This document shows, one piece after another, positions 26,287 to 35,700 of a stretch of 64,000 nucleotides of DNA. The DNA lies in NCBI GenBank assembly GCA_027449545.1, contig DAIDLI010000221.1, positions 1 to 64,000 of the forward strand, read 5' to 3'. Source of the stretch: Acidobacteriaceae bacterium (lineage in GTDB: Bacteria; Acidobacteriota; Terriglobia; Terriglobales; Acidobacteriaceae). The notes under the pieces were generated by a model that searched no databases, was not told the DNA's origin, and worked only from the letters and a program-made list of their open reading frames with translations. Numbering within the stretch: position 1 is the first letter of the stretch; each line of letters begins with the position of its first letter. The position numbers and the translations under genes are program-made.

Positions 26287-26336
26287 CTGCCATGTAGGTA
26301 CGAATGCCGCTTAGAACGGGTTCTGTGCGCCCTTTT

Positions 26337-28790
26337 CTAAATCCCTTCCACATTCCAGATTTGCTCTGCATATTCGCGGATGGCGCGGTCGCTGGAAAAG
26401 TCGCCGATGCGGGCCACGTTGTGGATCGACATGCGCGTCCAGCGCTCGCGATCGACAAAAGCCGCGCTCACCGCCGCTTGCGCATCCAGATAGGCGGGAA
26501 GGTCGCCGAGGTGCAGGTATTCGTCTGCCGAGTCGAGCAAGAGGCCCAAGACCCATGCGCAGAAGCCAGGCTCGTGCCGGCACAATAGTCCGGAGCGCAG
26601 GGCATCGACCACGCGGGCAACGCGGGCATCGCGATCGCAGATTTCCTGGGGGCGATACGATTTCTGCGCCCAGAGCGCGCGGGCAGCCTCGGCCTGGAGT
26701 CCGAAGAGGAAGGCGTTCTCCTCGCCTACGGCGCGGCAGATGTCGAGGTTGGTGCCGTCGTAGGTGCCGATCATGACGGCTCCGTTGAGCGCCTGCTTCA
26801 TATTGCCGGTTCCGGAGGCTTCCTTGCCCGCAGTCGAAATCTGCTCGCTCAGGTCGGCGGCGGGAATGATCTTCTCCGCGACTGAGACGCGGTAGTCGGG
26901 AATAAACACGACTTTCATCAAGCTTCTACTGCGCGGATCGGTATTGATCACCTCGCTCACATTGTGGATCAGCTTGATGATCTGCTTTGCCAGCCAGTAG
27001 CCCGGGGCAGCCTTGCCCGCGAGAATGTAGGTGCGCGGACATAGAGGAATGGTTCCGTCTTCAACGACGCCGAGGTATTCATGGACGATGTGGAGGACGT
27101 TTAAGAGCTGGCGTTTGTAGGCATGGATGCGCTTGATCTGCACGTCGAAGAGCGATTCGGGATCGAGCGTCTCATGCAGAAGGTCTTTGACATAGGCGCC
27201 CAGGCAGGCCTTGTTGTGCCGCTTGACGTCGCGGAAGGCGGTGCGGAAAGAAGCGTCCTCGGCCAGCGGATCGAGCCGGCGCAGTTCGTTGAGATCGGTG
27301 ATCCAGCCCTGGCCGATGGACGCGGAGACCAACTGCGCCAGCGCGGGATTGGCGTGGAGCAGCCAGCGGCGCGGGCTGATGCCGTTGGTCTTGTTGTTGA
27401 ATCGCTCCGGCCAGAGCTGATGAAAGTCGGAGAGAAGAGCGGTGCTGAGCAGGTGGCTGTGAATGGGCGAGACACCATTGATGGAGTGACTGCCCACAAC
27501 CGCCAGATTGACCATACGCACCTGGTGCGCCGGTTCGGATTCGTCCACGAGGGTTAAGCGGCGCGCACGCGTGGCATCGCCGGGAAAGATCCTGGTCAGA
27601 TGCTCGAGAAATCTTCGGTTGATCTCCTGAATCAGCTGGAGGTGGCGCGGCAGAACGCGATTGAGCAAGGAGACCGGCCATCTTTCCAGGGCCTCTTCGG
27701 AGAGAGTGTGGTTGGTATAGCCGAAGGTCGCCTGCGTGATCTCCCAGGCTTCATCCCAGGAAAGATCCTTCTCATCGATCAGTACGCGCATCAGCTCGAC
27801 AACCGCCAATACGGGGTGCGTGTCGTTGAGCTGAATCGCCACCTTTGAAGAAAACTCGTGAAAGTTGCCGTGATCCTTTTCATATCTGCGCACGATGTCG
27901 CGAATCGAGCAGGAAACGAGGAAGTACTCCTGCGCCAGGCGCAGTTCTCTGCCGCCGAGCACTGCATCGGAGGGATAGAGCACCTTGGAGATCATCTCCG
28001 ACTGGATCTTTTCTTCGACGGCCTTCAGGTAGTCGCCGTCGTTGAAGATGCGCATATCGAACTCGCGCGAGGCGCGCGCTGAGTAGAGGCGCAGGAAGTT
28101 TACAGTTCGGCCGCCGTAGCCAGGGATCAGCATGTCATAGGGCAGCCCGATGAGGGCCTTCCAGTCCATCCACATGGGGTTGTATTCGCCGCGTCGATCT
28201 ACAGAATGCTCGATGCGTCCATAGATGGGAACCATGCAGACTTCGTCGGAACGCGCGATCAGCCAGGGCGTTCCCAGCGCCTGCCAGTTATCGGGCAGCT
28301 CATGCTGTTCGCCGTTGTCGATCTGCTGTTTGAAGAGCCCGAACTCGTAGTTGATTCCATAGCCGTTGCCAGGAATATTCAAGGTCGCGAGCGAATCGAG
28401 GAAGCAGGCGGCGAGCCGTCCGAGGCCGCCGTTGCCAAGCGCTGCGTCGGGCTCGACCGCCTCGATCTCCGGCAGGCTGCTGCCGAGGCTTTTGAGCGCG
28501 TGCGCGCAGGCTGGATAAAGCCCCAGGCTTCGCAGGTTGGCGCCGAGCGATTGACCGATGAGGTATTCGATGGAGAGGTAGTAGACGCGCTTTGCCTGGT
28601 TCCGGGCGTAGCGTTCCTCGGTTTCGAGAAGACGGTCCATCATGCGGTCGCGCACCGCCAGGGCAACGGCAGTAAAGCGGCCGTAAGGAGTAAGGGAGTT
28701 CCACGATCTGCCCAGGGAATGAGTTCCATGCCAGCGAATCGACTCCTCGAGCTCAAATGCAACTTCGGGCGCCACGACGGACGGGCTCAT
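26337..28790 (-). CDS. glgP: Glycogen/starch phosphorylase
   Basis: An 817-aa GT35 phosphorylase that releases glucose-1-phosphate from alpha-1,4-glucans. Landmarks are YYLSIEYLIGQSLGANLRSLG, ALGNGGLGRLAACFLDSLATL, QLNDTHPVLAVVELMR, KRIHAYKRQLLN and the PLP site EASGTGNMKQALNGA with Lys about 665. The start is ATG 28790, with GAGG 5 nt upstream, 13 bp after the STAS gene. Longer upstream reading is antisense-like and rejected. The full length matches the family. Its place directly after a PP2C/STAS partner-switching pair suggests that glycogen use is tied to that signalling unit. Confidence 0.97.
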   Translation of the reverse strand: MSPSVVAPEVAFELEESIRWHGTHSLGRSWNSLTPYGRFTAVALAVRDRMMDRLLETEERYARNQAKRVYYLSIEYLIGQSLGANLRSLGLYPACAHALKSLGSSLPEIEAVEPDAALGNGGLGRLAACFLDSLATLNIPGNGYGINYEFGLFKQQIDNGEQHELPDNWQALGTPWLIARSDEVCMVPIYGRIEHSVDRRGEYNPMWMDWKALIGLPYDMLIPGYGGRTVNFLRLYSARASREFDMRIFNDGDYLKAVEEKIQSEMISKVLYPSDAVLGGRELRLAQEYFLVSCSIRDIVRRYEKDHGNFHEFSSKVAIQLNDTHPVLAVVELMRVLIDEKDLSWDEAWEITQATFGYTNHTLSEEALERWPVSLLNRVLPRHLQLIQEINRRFLEHLTRIFPGDATRARRLTLVDESEPAHQVRMVNLAVVGSHSINGVSPIHSHLLSTALLSDFHQLWPERFNNKTNGISPRRWLLHANPALAQLVSASIGQGWITDLNELRRLDPLAEDASFRTAFRDVKRHNKACLGAYVKDLLHETLDPESLFDVQIKRIHAYKRQLLNVLHIVHEYLGVVEDGTIPLCPRTYILAGKAAPGYWLAKQIIKLIHNVSEVINTDPRSRSLMKVVFIPDYRVSVAEKIIPAADLSEQISTAGKEASGTGNMKQALNGAVMIGTYDGTNLDICRAVGEENAFLFGLQAEAARALWAQKSYRPQEICDRDARVARVVDALRSGLLCRHEPGFCAWVLGLLLDSADEYLHLGDLPAYLDAQAAVSAAFVDRERWTRMSIHNVARIGDFSSDRAIREYAEQIWNVEGI

Positions 28791-28803
28791 AACCGCCTCG
28801 CTT

Positions 28804-29142
28804 TCAGCTGTTGAATGCGTGCATTGCATCATCCCTGGTTTCGAAGATGTCGAAGACCCGGTGCATGCGGACCAGTTCGAACGCGGTACGCACCTGGCGC
28901 GACATGCTGCACAGCTTGAGATCGCCGCTGCGCGCGGCGGCCTGACGCAGGCAGGAGAGGATGGCTCCCAATCCTGAGCTATCGACAAACTGCATCTGCC
29001 TGAGGTCGAGCACTACCTTCGCGGAGCGCTCGAGAATTGGCGTCATGGCGGCCTTGAGATCGCCAGCGTTACTCGCATCCAATTCCTTCACCGGAACTTC
29101 GGCAAAGGTCACGCCGTGTGAGATTTCGACGGGAATATCCAT
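28804..29142 (-). CDS. STAS-domain anti-sigma factor antagonist
   Basis: A 112-aa protein of the SpoIIAA/RsbV type. The phosphorylation site is the DSSG in LRQMQFVDSSGLGAILSCLR. The hydrophobic beta/alpha alternation and length are typical of single-domain STAS proteins. Such proteins are phosphorylated by a HATPase kinase, dephosphorylated by a PP2C phosphatase, and sequester the kinase when bare. Both activities are in the preceding gene product. Its start overlaps the end of that gene by 34 bp. Confidence 0.93.
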   Translation of the reverse strand: MDIPVEISHGVTFAEVPVKELDASNAGDLKAAMTPILERSAKVVLDLRQMQFVDSSGLGAILSCLRQAAARSGDLKLCSMSRQVRTAFELVRMHRVFDIFETRDDAMHAFNS

Positions 29143-31787
29143 GACGTCTCGCTTTCGTGGGTTGCTTGCCGGTCTGCCAGCTTGGTGAGGGAGATGCAGC
29201 TTCTCCCGTGCTCGTCGTGCGCGTACTCAATGTCGTCTACGCATTGGGAAACCATGTAAAGTCCGAGCCCGGACTCGCGGGGAATGTCCGCGGGAAGCTG
29301 GGCGGGCGTATTCGGGAGAAAAGGGCTGCCGGTGTGATGAAGACGAATGGTAACGTGCCCTGGAAACGCCTCAGCCTGGATGTGAACGCCATGATCTGCA
29401 CGGCCGCGATAGGCGTGCTTGATGATGTTGCTCAAGGTTTCATTCACAGCCAGAGCAAGGGCGGCGATGCTGACTTCGCCGAGGGGGGCGCCCGGCAGAT
29501 GCTGGCAAAAGGAGCGGGTGAAGGCACGCGCCTCGCGCAGTTGCGACAGATCGGCGGCGATGTGTATCTCCGCGCGGGCGATGGGATTGCCGATTTTCTC
29601 CACATGCACCGCGACCATGGTGACATCGTCCGCAAGGTGGCTGGAGCGGCAATAGGTAATGACCGCCCCGCGAATCGCCTCCACCAGATCTTCCGGCTCA
29701 AGCCGATGCTGGTTCTCGATGCACTGCTCCAGGCGCTCTATCCCGAAGACTTCGCCCTGCTCATTGCGGGCCTCGGTGATGCCGTCGGAAAAGAGGATCA
29801 GCGAGTCACCCGCCTCCAGCGGAAAGGTACATTGCCGATAGGCTTCGTCGACGCGGACACCGAGAGGAAGATTGTCGCCGCGGCGCAGCTCGGCCCTTCC
29901 CGATCTGTGGTGCAGTTGAATGATGCCGGTGTGCCCGCAGTCGACCATTTCGACCACGGCGTTGGCTGGGTCGATTCGCGCGTAACACAAGGTGACGAAG
30001 CTCTCCAGCGCGATGAGCTGGCGAACGATAGCGGAGTGCGTCCGCGCGATGATGGCCACCGGAGATGGGAACTCGCCCGCGGACGACGGGACGGAGAGTT
30101 GGCCGATCGCCTTGAGCAGGTGAGCCTTGGCGGCTGCTCCCACCAGCGCGGCGGCAATTCCCTTGCCCATCACATCGCCGACGGCGACATCAAAGCTGGA
30201 GGCGTGCGGTTCGGTGAACAGGACGAAGTCGCCATCGACGCGCTGGGTGGGCAGCGCCAGAGCGGCGATGGATACGCCTGGCACCTGCGCGGGCGGGCGA
30301 TCGAGCAGCAGCGTCTGCTGGATGCGGGAACCGATCTGGAATTCGTGCTCGCGGGCCTGCTGCAGCTCACTGGTGCGGGCCAGCACGCGCCGTTCGAGTT
30401 CGGCGTTCAGGGTGCGCAGGTCCTCCTCCGCCTTGGCCTGTGCGGCGCGGGCGCGCAGCACGGACAGGCCAAAGGCCAGATCGTCGGCCAGTTCGGTCAG
30501 CAGCCGCACTTCCTCGGCGTCAAACGCGTCGGGCTCACCAGCATAGATGCTGAGGGAACCGAAGGTCTCGCTGGCGATCACGAGCGGAATGGCAAGAATC
30601 GATGCATATCCATGGGCCTGAGCGGCAGCGCGCCAGGGCGCCATTTCCATGGATGAGGCGACATCGCGGACGGTGACGACCCGGCCGGTGCGGATGGATG
30701 TGCCTGTGGGACCGCGGCCTCGCTCCTCGTCAGCCCAGGTGATGCCGAGGGAGGCGGTGTAGCCGGAGTTATGGCCTGTCTGGGCAATGACCTTGACGGT
30801 CTTGGCTTCATCCTGCATGGCCTGGCCGACCCAGCAGAAGGGATAGCCCGCATCGCGGACGATGATATCGCAGATATGGGCCAGGAGAGCACTCTCGTCC
30901 ACCGCACGAATCAAGGTCTGATTGCAGCGGGTGAGGGCGCGGTTGGCCCGATTGACCTTTTGCAACAGGCGCTCGGCCTCGCGGCGCTCGCGGATATCCC
31001 GAGCGAAGATCTGCCAGCGGTGGTCCGGGAAGATTTTGGCGCTAATCTCGACGGGAAGAATCCGTCCATCCTGGCGGCGCAGATTCCATTCCGCGATGTG
31101 GGTGCCACCCGCCAGCAGGAGCTCTTTCAGCTGCCAGAAGGCGGGAATGTTCGCAGAGTCGAGAAAGGCTTCAAAGGACTGGCCGATGATCTGGTCGCGC
31201 TCCTCACAGGAGTGCCCTAACATGCGGCAGGCCGCGGCGTTCACCTCACGAAGGTGGCCATTGAGGTCGGCGACAAAGATACCGTCGGAAGCTTGTTCGA
31301 CGAACCCGGCGATCTTGCCGTGAGCGGCTTGGAGGCGGGTGGCGCCGAGGCGGGTCTGTTCCAGTGCATTCTCGATCTGCCGAGTTGAGCGCTTCAGCCG
31401 CCCCTGAACCACGCTGAAGACGATGCCGACGAGCAGGAAGACAGCGGCAGAGAGCGATGAGCGGAGATCCTGCGTGTCAAAAATCTGGTCCCGCGGGACA
31501 GCCAGCCACAAGGCAAGCAGGGTGGAGAGCAGCGTGGCAGCCAGACCGCCGGCGGTTCCGGAGATCCAGGCGCAGAGCAGCACGCCCGGATAGAAGAGGA
31601 AGAAGGCGAACGGGTGCAGCCAAGGCGCGAGGAGAGACTGCACCAGGGCCGTGAGCACGGGAACCAGGAGGGGAGCGAGAATCGCCACCGGCCTCCAGCG
31701 CATCTGCCCAGAGGGTCTAGCGCTGGTCTGCTGGGGAGCCGGATCTCCGGCGCTCCCACCTTGCCACGGTCTTGCGTCTCCCACCAT
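29109..31787 (-). CDS. Membrane sensor with PAS, GAF, PP2C (RsbU) and HATPase (RsbW) domains
   Basis: An 892-aa signalling protein. Residues about 30-130 hold four hydrophobic segments resembling a DUF4118 membrane anchor. A PAS domain (about 158-270, FVEQASDGIFVADLNGHLREVN) and a GAF domain (about 290-450) follow. A coiled linker leads to a SpoIIE/RsbU PP2C phosphatase (about 500-740, with GDVMGKGIAAALVGAAAKAH and LILFSDGITEARN). A C-terminal GHKL kinase domain (about 755-870) has N-box NETLSNIIKHAY and G-box ESGLGLYMV. It therefore carries both the phosphatase and the kinase of a partner switch on one chain. The start is ATG 31787; ATG 31703 is an alternative. It forms an operon with the STAS gene and glgP. 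The sigma factor or other target is not in the window. Confidence 0.92.
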   Translation of the reverse strand: MVGDARPWQGGSAGDPAPQQTSARPSGQMRWRPVAILAPLLVPVLTALVQSLLAPWLHPFAFFLFYPGVLLCAWISGTAGGLAATLLSTLLALWLAVPRDQIFDTQDLRSSLSAAVFLLVGIVFSVVQGRLKRSTRQIENALEQTRLGATRLQAAHGKIAGFVEQASDGIFVADLNGHLREVNAAACRMLGHSCEERDQIIGQSFEAFLDSANIPAFWQLKELLLAGGTHIAEWNLRRQDGRILPVEISAKIFPDHRWQIFARDIRERREAERLLQKVNRANRALTRCNQTLIRAVDESALLAHICDIIVRDAGYPFCWVGQAMQDEAKTVKVIAQTGHNSGYTASLGITWADEERGRGPTGTSIRTGRVVTVRDVASSMEMAPWRAAAQAHGYASILAIPLVIASETFGSLSIYAGEPDAFDAEEVRLLTELADDLAFGLSVLRARAAQAKAEEDLRTLNAELERRVLARTSELQQAREHEFQIGSRIQQTLLLDRPPAQVPGVSIAALALPTQRVDGDFVLFTEPHASSFDVAVGDVMGKGIAAALVGAAAKAHLLKAIGQLSVPSSAGEFPSPVAIIARTHSAIVRQLIALESFVTLCYARIDPANAVVEMVDCGHTGIIQLHHRSGRAELRRGDNLPLGVRVDEAYRQCTFPLEAGDSLILFSDGITEARNEQGEVFGIERLEQCIENQHRLEPEDLVEAIRGAVITYCRSSHLADDVTMVAVHVEKIGNPIARAEIHIAADLSQLREARAFTRSFCQHLPGAPLGEVSIAALALAVNETLSNIIKHAYRGRADHGVHIQAEAFPGHVTIRLHHTGSPFLPNTPAQLPADIPRESGLGLYMVSQCVDDIEYAHDEHGRSCISLTKLADRQATHESETSWIFPSKSHTA

Positions 31788-31915
31788 CGAGCCACGCTCA
31801 CTTGCTGCCTGGCAACCGGAAAACTTCCTGGCACGGACAGATTCTACTGCCGTTTTGGAACTATGGTTGTGACTTGAATCGCACGCCTGGGTGAGCTGGA
31901 GGGACCCAGACGCGC

Positions 31916-31945
31916 AAAAAGCCCCGCTTGAGAGGCGGGGCTTTT
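31916..31945. terminator. Strong bidirectional terminator
   Basis: The stem GCCCCGC/GCGGGGC (loop TTGAGAG) is flanked by A runs on the left and T runs on the right, so it works on both strands. It ends the minus-strand gene 31970-32464. Confidence 0.9.
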
Positions 31946-31969
31946 CAGGGGTTCGGGGACGGCTTGTTG

Positions 31970-32464
31970 CTAACGGCTGCCCAGATACTGAGGCGCCAAC
32001 CCGCCGGCGTTCACCGGCAGCAGGCCGGTCATTCGAGCCGTCATCTCGCGGTAGAGGGAAGCGGCGCGGTAGACGTTGGAGGAGATGCCTTCGTTGAGCT
32101 GGTGGAGGGCGTACTTGGCCAGTGCGCCGGCGACCAGCACACGGATCTGCAAGGCGTCACTGCGGAGATTGGCGAGCAGTTCGATGTCCATGGCTCCGGT
32201 GTTCCGGGCCGCGTAGTCGGCCATCTCCAGCATGACCTTTGCATTCTGATACATGGCCCAGAGCCCGTGGGCTCCGCCGAGCTGCTGCCAGCGCTCCTCG
32301 GGCGAGGCGGACTGATTGAGGTCGGGGATGGTCCAGTCGGGCTGGAAGCGGGAGACGATGGATTCCCAGGATTGCTGATTACGGCGGCGGGCTTTGGCAG
32401 AGGAGCGGAGCAGAACGGCTAGCGCAGCGCCAACGGCAAGCACAAGGCAAGCAAGGTACAACAT
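31970..32464 (-). CDS. Small membrane-anchored hypothetical protein
   Basis: A 164-aa protein starting MLYLACLVLAVGAALAVLLRSS, a single N-terminal membrane helix. ATG 32464 is preceded by AGAGGA 8 nt upstream. The rest is cytoplasmic-looking and helical: QSWESIVSRFQPDWTIPDL, ERWQQLGGAHGLWAMYQNAKVMLEMADYA, then ALAKYALHQLNEGISSNVYRAASLYREMTARM. I recognise no family. Helical repeats suggest a scaffold or sensor. It is isolated, with its own terminator. Confidence 0.75.
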   Translation of the reverse strand: MLYLACLVLAVGAALAVLLRSSAKARRRNQQSWESIVSRFQPDWTIPDLNQSASPEERWQQLGGAHGLWAMYQNAKVMLEMADYAARNTGAMDIELLANLRSDALQIRVLVAGALAKYALHQLNEGISSNVYRAASLYREMTARMTGLLPVNAGGLAPQYLGSR

Positions 32465-33020
32465 GGTTGAAATCCTCTCGGACAACTAAGAAATTGGCCG
32501 CGGATTCCGGGGAGAGGAAAGGGGTGAGGCCTGATCAAAATCCTTTAGTCAATACTGCCGAACAGTGTGCCGGGCGCGGGTCGGGAGGATCAATACAACT
32601 TTAGGGGAAGGCGCCAGGCCGAGGCAGCCCGCTGCCACCTGTGAGGATAGCTGGTCTGTTTCCTCACCGCAAACGTGTGACAGCCAAGCACTGCGGGAGA
32701 TTGCCGCTCTGCGCAGATCCGGTTGCAGCGCGCCTCTTCTGCCGGGAATGCTTCGTGGGAGCTGCAAGCTGAATGATGCCTCCATGAAGGCGGCGTCATG
32801 TTAGCACGGAGCTGTTTCATCTCGTGACGCGCGCACCGGCCATGCGCGGACTTTTCATCGCAGGTTCAAAAGAATGCAACACGCGGTGCCGAAAATCCCT
32901 GATTAGCAAGACCGCTTCCCCTATCGGCCAGATTCGCTGCGTTCGCGCCGCAGTGAAGCGATTCGGCTGTTTCCCACCCGCGCCAGTGACCCCGAAAACC
33001 CGTTGACTGTGAGGATCCTC
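32465..33020. other. Gene-free stretch before a TonB receptor gene
   Basis: About 555 bp with no supported gene. I looked for a cobalamin or TPP-type riboswitch, since it precedes a TonB receptor, and found no recognisable conserved box. On the minus strand TTGACT (32547-32552) resembles a -35 box for the 31970-32464 gene, without a clear -10. The ribosome site GAGGATCCTC of the receptor gene ends at 33020. Confidence 0.5.
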
Positions 33021-35651
33021 ATGAAGGTGCTGCGCAGCCTTATGGCTGGTTTCACGTTCTTTTGCGTAATCACGCTCCTGCAACCTGCGCTTCTTCTTGG
33101 CCAGACCAGTGCGTCTTTGCACGTTACTACCGCGAACTCTGCCGGCACACCCATTCCCGGTGCAACCGCGGCGCTTGCCAACGAGCAATCCGGCGCAGTG
33201 CTCAAATCAGTGACGGCCGCCGATGGAGCCTTCGATCTGTCCGGTATTACCCCCGGAGTCTACGATCTGACGATCACCTTGCAGGGCTTCGATGACTACC
33301 GGCAGGCCGGCATCACTCTGGCGTCCGGTCAGTCGCTCCGTTTCACCGTGACCCTGCGTCCGAAGAGCGTGGTTCAATCGGTCACCGTGACAGCGGAGGG
33401 ATCGCCGGAGACGTCGGTGACGGAGGCGTCCATTTCGCGCGCTGAAATCAAGGGCGTGGCTGGTCCCTTCGGCAGTGCGGCCCAGGCGCTGACCGCTGCT
33501 CCCGGCGTTTTCGTCTACGGCTACGGCGGCGTCGCGGCCACGGCCCGCAGCGAGGTGGTGCTGCGCGGCGTGAAGGGCGGCTGGAGCAGCGTGAACGGCG
33601 ACATTCTGCGCAACGGCATCGCCTTCCTGTTCGACGGCATTCCGATGAACAACATGATCGCCAACAATGGGCAGTGGCAAACCACGCAAATCCCGATCAC
33701 CGACATGATCGCTAACATCAATGTGAACTACGGCCCTGGCGCGCCCTCCAACCGCTGGTTCGACAGCCTCGGCGGCACCGTGAACTATATACCCTACCAG
33801 CCCAAGATGACGCCCGGCGGGGCCATCTCCGCCGGCACCGATTACGGCAGTTACAACACGTCGATCACGCATTTCATGGCGAGCACCGGGATGCGCAACG
33901 GCTGGTCGGCGCTGCTCGCGTTTGGCTACGCGACGAATGACACCTTCCGCGTAGGCACAATCGGCGCACCCACCTTTGCCGCGCCGTCCTCGGGCTACGC
34001 CGCGCATTTCAAGCTGCTCCGGCAATTCTCCAACGGCACGTTCAGCATTGCCTACTATCACAGCCGCAACACGGAGTTCCGGCCTAATTTTCTTCCGCTG
34101 GTTCCCATCACACCTGCTTCCAACAACAACTATGGAGATGCGGTAACCACGACCGGCATCTACGGTACAGATGCGGGCACCCCCGTACCGGCCAATGCGC
34201 AGTACTACAGCGAGACCAGCAGCGGTTTCTACTCCTCCCTCGCCGAGAGCGTCTGGAAGAAGCAAATCAAGACACAGAGCGACATTCTCTACGGAAAGCT
34301 TCTGCTGGCTCTTTCGCCACGGCTGACTTTCAACTCCGCGTCCTGGTACCGGCACGGTTACCGGTTGCACAACCGGGTGGTGAACTTCTACGGAGCGAAT
34401 AACGGATACAGCCACGAATGGTACGACCCCGCCTCCAATACCATCGGCAACAGCAGCTCCATTGCATTGACCGCGCCGCACAACACCATCACCTTTGGTG
34501 GCTACTGGATGCACGGCGACTATCACAATCCTGTAGCGCTGTTTAATCCAGCAATCGGCACCAGTAAATCCGTCCCCACCTTCTTCAATTCCGACCGCCT
34601 TTACAACGACTACGGTTTCCTTTACCTGCAAGACCGCGTGGATATGTTTCACCAGCGCCTCATTCTTACGCCCGGCGCAGCGGAACAGCTCTTCCGCACC
34701 GACTACTACAACACCGGCCTCACCGACTTCCCCAACGGGAACCCCTCCAATGATGTCGAGCTCGCTCCCTCGACGCACAAGAACTTTCTGGAGTTTGCGC
34801 CATCGCTGGGAGTGCAGGGCATGGTCACAGACTGGCTGACCCTGCACGGCAACTTCGCCATCACCTACGAGAACCCGACGGATTCGGCATTCGGCGCGAA
34901 TCGGCCCGCCAACGGCGTCAATATTGGTCAGCTAAAAGCCGTGAAGAGCACGAATGTGGAGGGGGGCTTCCTGGTGACGAAATGCCCAGCCGCTTTCCTG
35001 CGTGAATGTTCGCTGGATGCGACGTATTTCCATGACAAACTGAGCAATGTGAACGTGGTCACCCAGACGGCCCAGCTCAGCCTGCCCGCCGCTGTAGCGC
35101 TGGCCTCGAGCATGAATAATGGGGTCTCCATCAACTTCGACAACGCGCCGGCGCGGTGGCTCCAGATCCACGGCAACGCTATCATCCAGCACAACTACTT
35201 TCTCTCCTACATTCCGAGCGGGTCCAACCAGGACTTCGGCAGGTATCCCATCTCCAACAACCCCAAGTACTCCACCAACCTAGGGGTTACCACCGCCTAT
35301 CATTCCGGCGACCACCGCTTCAATCTCAACCCCGGCCTGTGGTGGCAGTATGTGGGGGTTCGCTACCTATTCAGCAACGTGAATAACGCGCCCACCACCC
35401 AGACCGCGCCGGGCTATGGCGTCGTAAACTTCAACACCGATGGAACGATCAACCGCCTGTTGCCGGGGCGGCTCCAGGACGTGCCGGTTGAACTTTCTCT
35501 GGGGATCGAGAATCTGTTCAACCGGGAGTACAATCCAACCGCTTACATCACCAGCGGCGGCTACTTCGGCACCAGCTTCGGAGGTTACACCCTGGTCGAT
35601 CCTGGCGCTCCACGCGAATACATCGGCTCCTTGAAATTCAGCTTTAAGTAA
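33021..35651 (+). CDS. TonB-dependent receptor with N-terminal carboxypeptidase-regulatory-like domain
   Basis: The start is ATG 33021 (MKVLRSLMAG), with GAGGA 7 nt upstream. The 876-aa protein has a signal peptide ending LLLGQ and a carboxypeptidase-regulatory-like domain (about residues 30-115, GTPIPGATAALANEQSG, GAFDLSGITPGVYDLTITLQGF). The plug (FDGIPMNNMIANNG) and a 22-strand-type barrel follow, ending YIGSLKFSF with the C-terminal Phe close to the end. At under 900 residues and with a classical plug, it is closer to FecA-type receptors than to the 1,100-residue Oar-like ones here. An iron-chelate or small organic substrate is possible. No regulatory partner is adjacent: the Lrp gene downstream is convergent and has its own target operon. 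Confidence 0.92.
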   Translation: MKVLRSLMAGFTFFCVITLLQPALLLGQTSASLHVTTANSAGTPIPGATAALANEQSGAVLKSVTAADGAFDLSGITPGVYDLTITLQGFDDYRQAGITLASGQSLRFTVTLRPKSVVQSVTVTAEGSPETSVTEASISRAEIKGVAGPFGSAAQALTAAPGVFVYGYGGVAATARSEVVLRGVKGGWSSVNGDILRNGIAFLFDGIPMNNMIANNGQWQTTQIPITDMIANINVNYGPGAPSNRWFDSLGGTVNYIPYQPKMTPGGAISAGTDYGSYNTSITHFMASTGMRNGWSALLAFGYATNDTFRVGTIGAPTFAAPSSGYAAHFKLLRQFSNGTFSIAYYHSRNTEFRPNFLPLVPITPASNNNYGDAVTTTGIYGTDAGTPVPANAQYYSETSSGFYSSLAESVWKKQIKTQSDILYGKLLLALSPRLTFNSASWYRHGYRLHNRVVNFYGANNGYSHEWYDPASNTIGNSSSIALTAPHNTITFGGYWMHGDYHNPVALFNPAIGTSKSVPTFFNSDRLYNDYGFLYLQDRVDMFHQRLILTPGAAEQLFRTDYYNTGLTDFPNGNPSNDVELAPSTHKNFLEFAPSLGVQGMVTDWLTLHGNFAITYENPTDSAFGANRPANGVNIGQLKAVKSTNVEGGFLVTKCPAAFLRECSLDATYFHDKLSNVNVVTQTAQLSLPAAVALASSMNNGVSINFDNAPARWLQIHGNAIIQHNYFLSYIPSGSNQDFGRYPISNNPKYSTNLGVTTAYHSGDHRFNLNPGLWWQYVGVRYLFSNVNNAPTTQTAPGYGVVNFNTDGTINRLLPGRLQDVPVELSLGIENLFNREYNPTAYITSGGYFGTSFGGYTLVDPGAPREYIGSLKFSFK

Positions 35652-35661
35652 ACAACCGAAC

Positions 35662-35700
35662 AGGAATATCTCCGCCGTGCCATGCGGCGGAGATATTCCT
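35662..35700. terminator. 16-bp perfect hairpin, bidirectional terminator overlapping the Lrp stop codon
   Basis: AGGAATATCTCCGCCG pairs perfectly with CGGCGGAGATATTCCT around loop TGCCATG. The right arm includes two bases of the TAG stop of the minus-strand Lrp gene, so the last codons of that gene form part of the stem. Confidence 0.8.

Noticed and set aside
32600-32800. Cobalamin or TPP riboswitch before the TonB receptor
   Set aside because: GC-rich stems exist, but I could not find the conserved boxes of either class.
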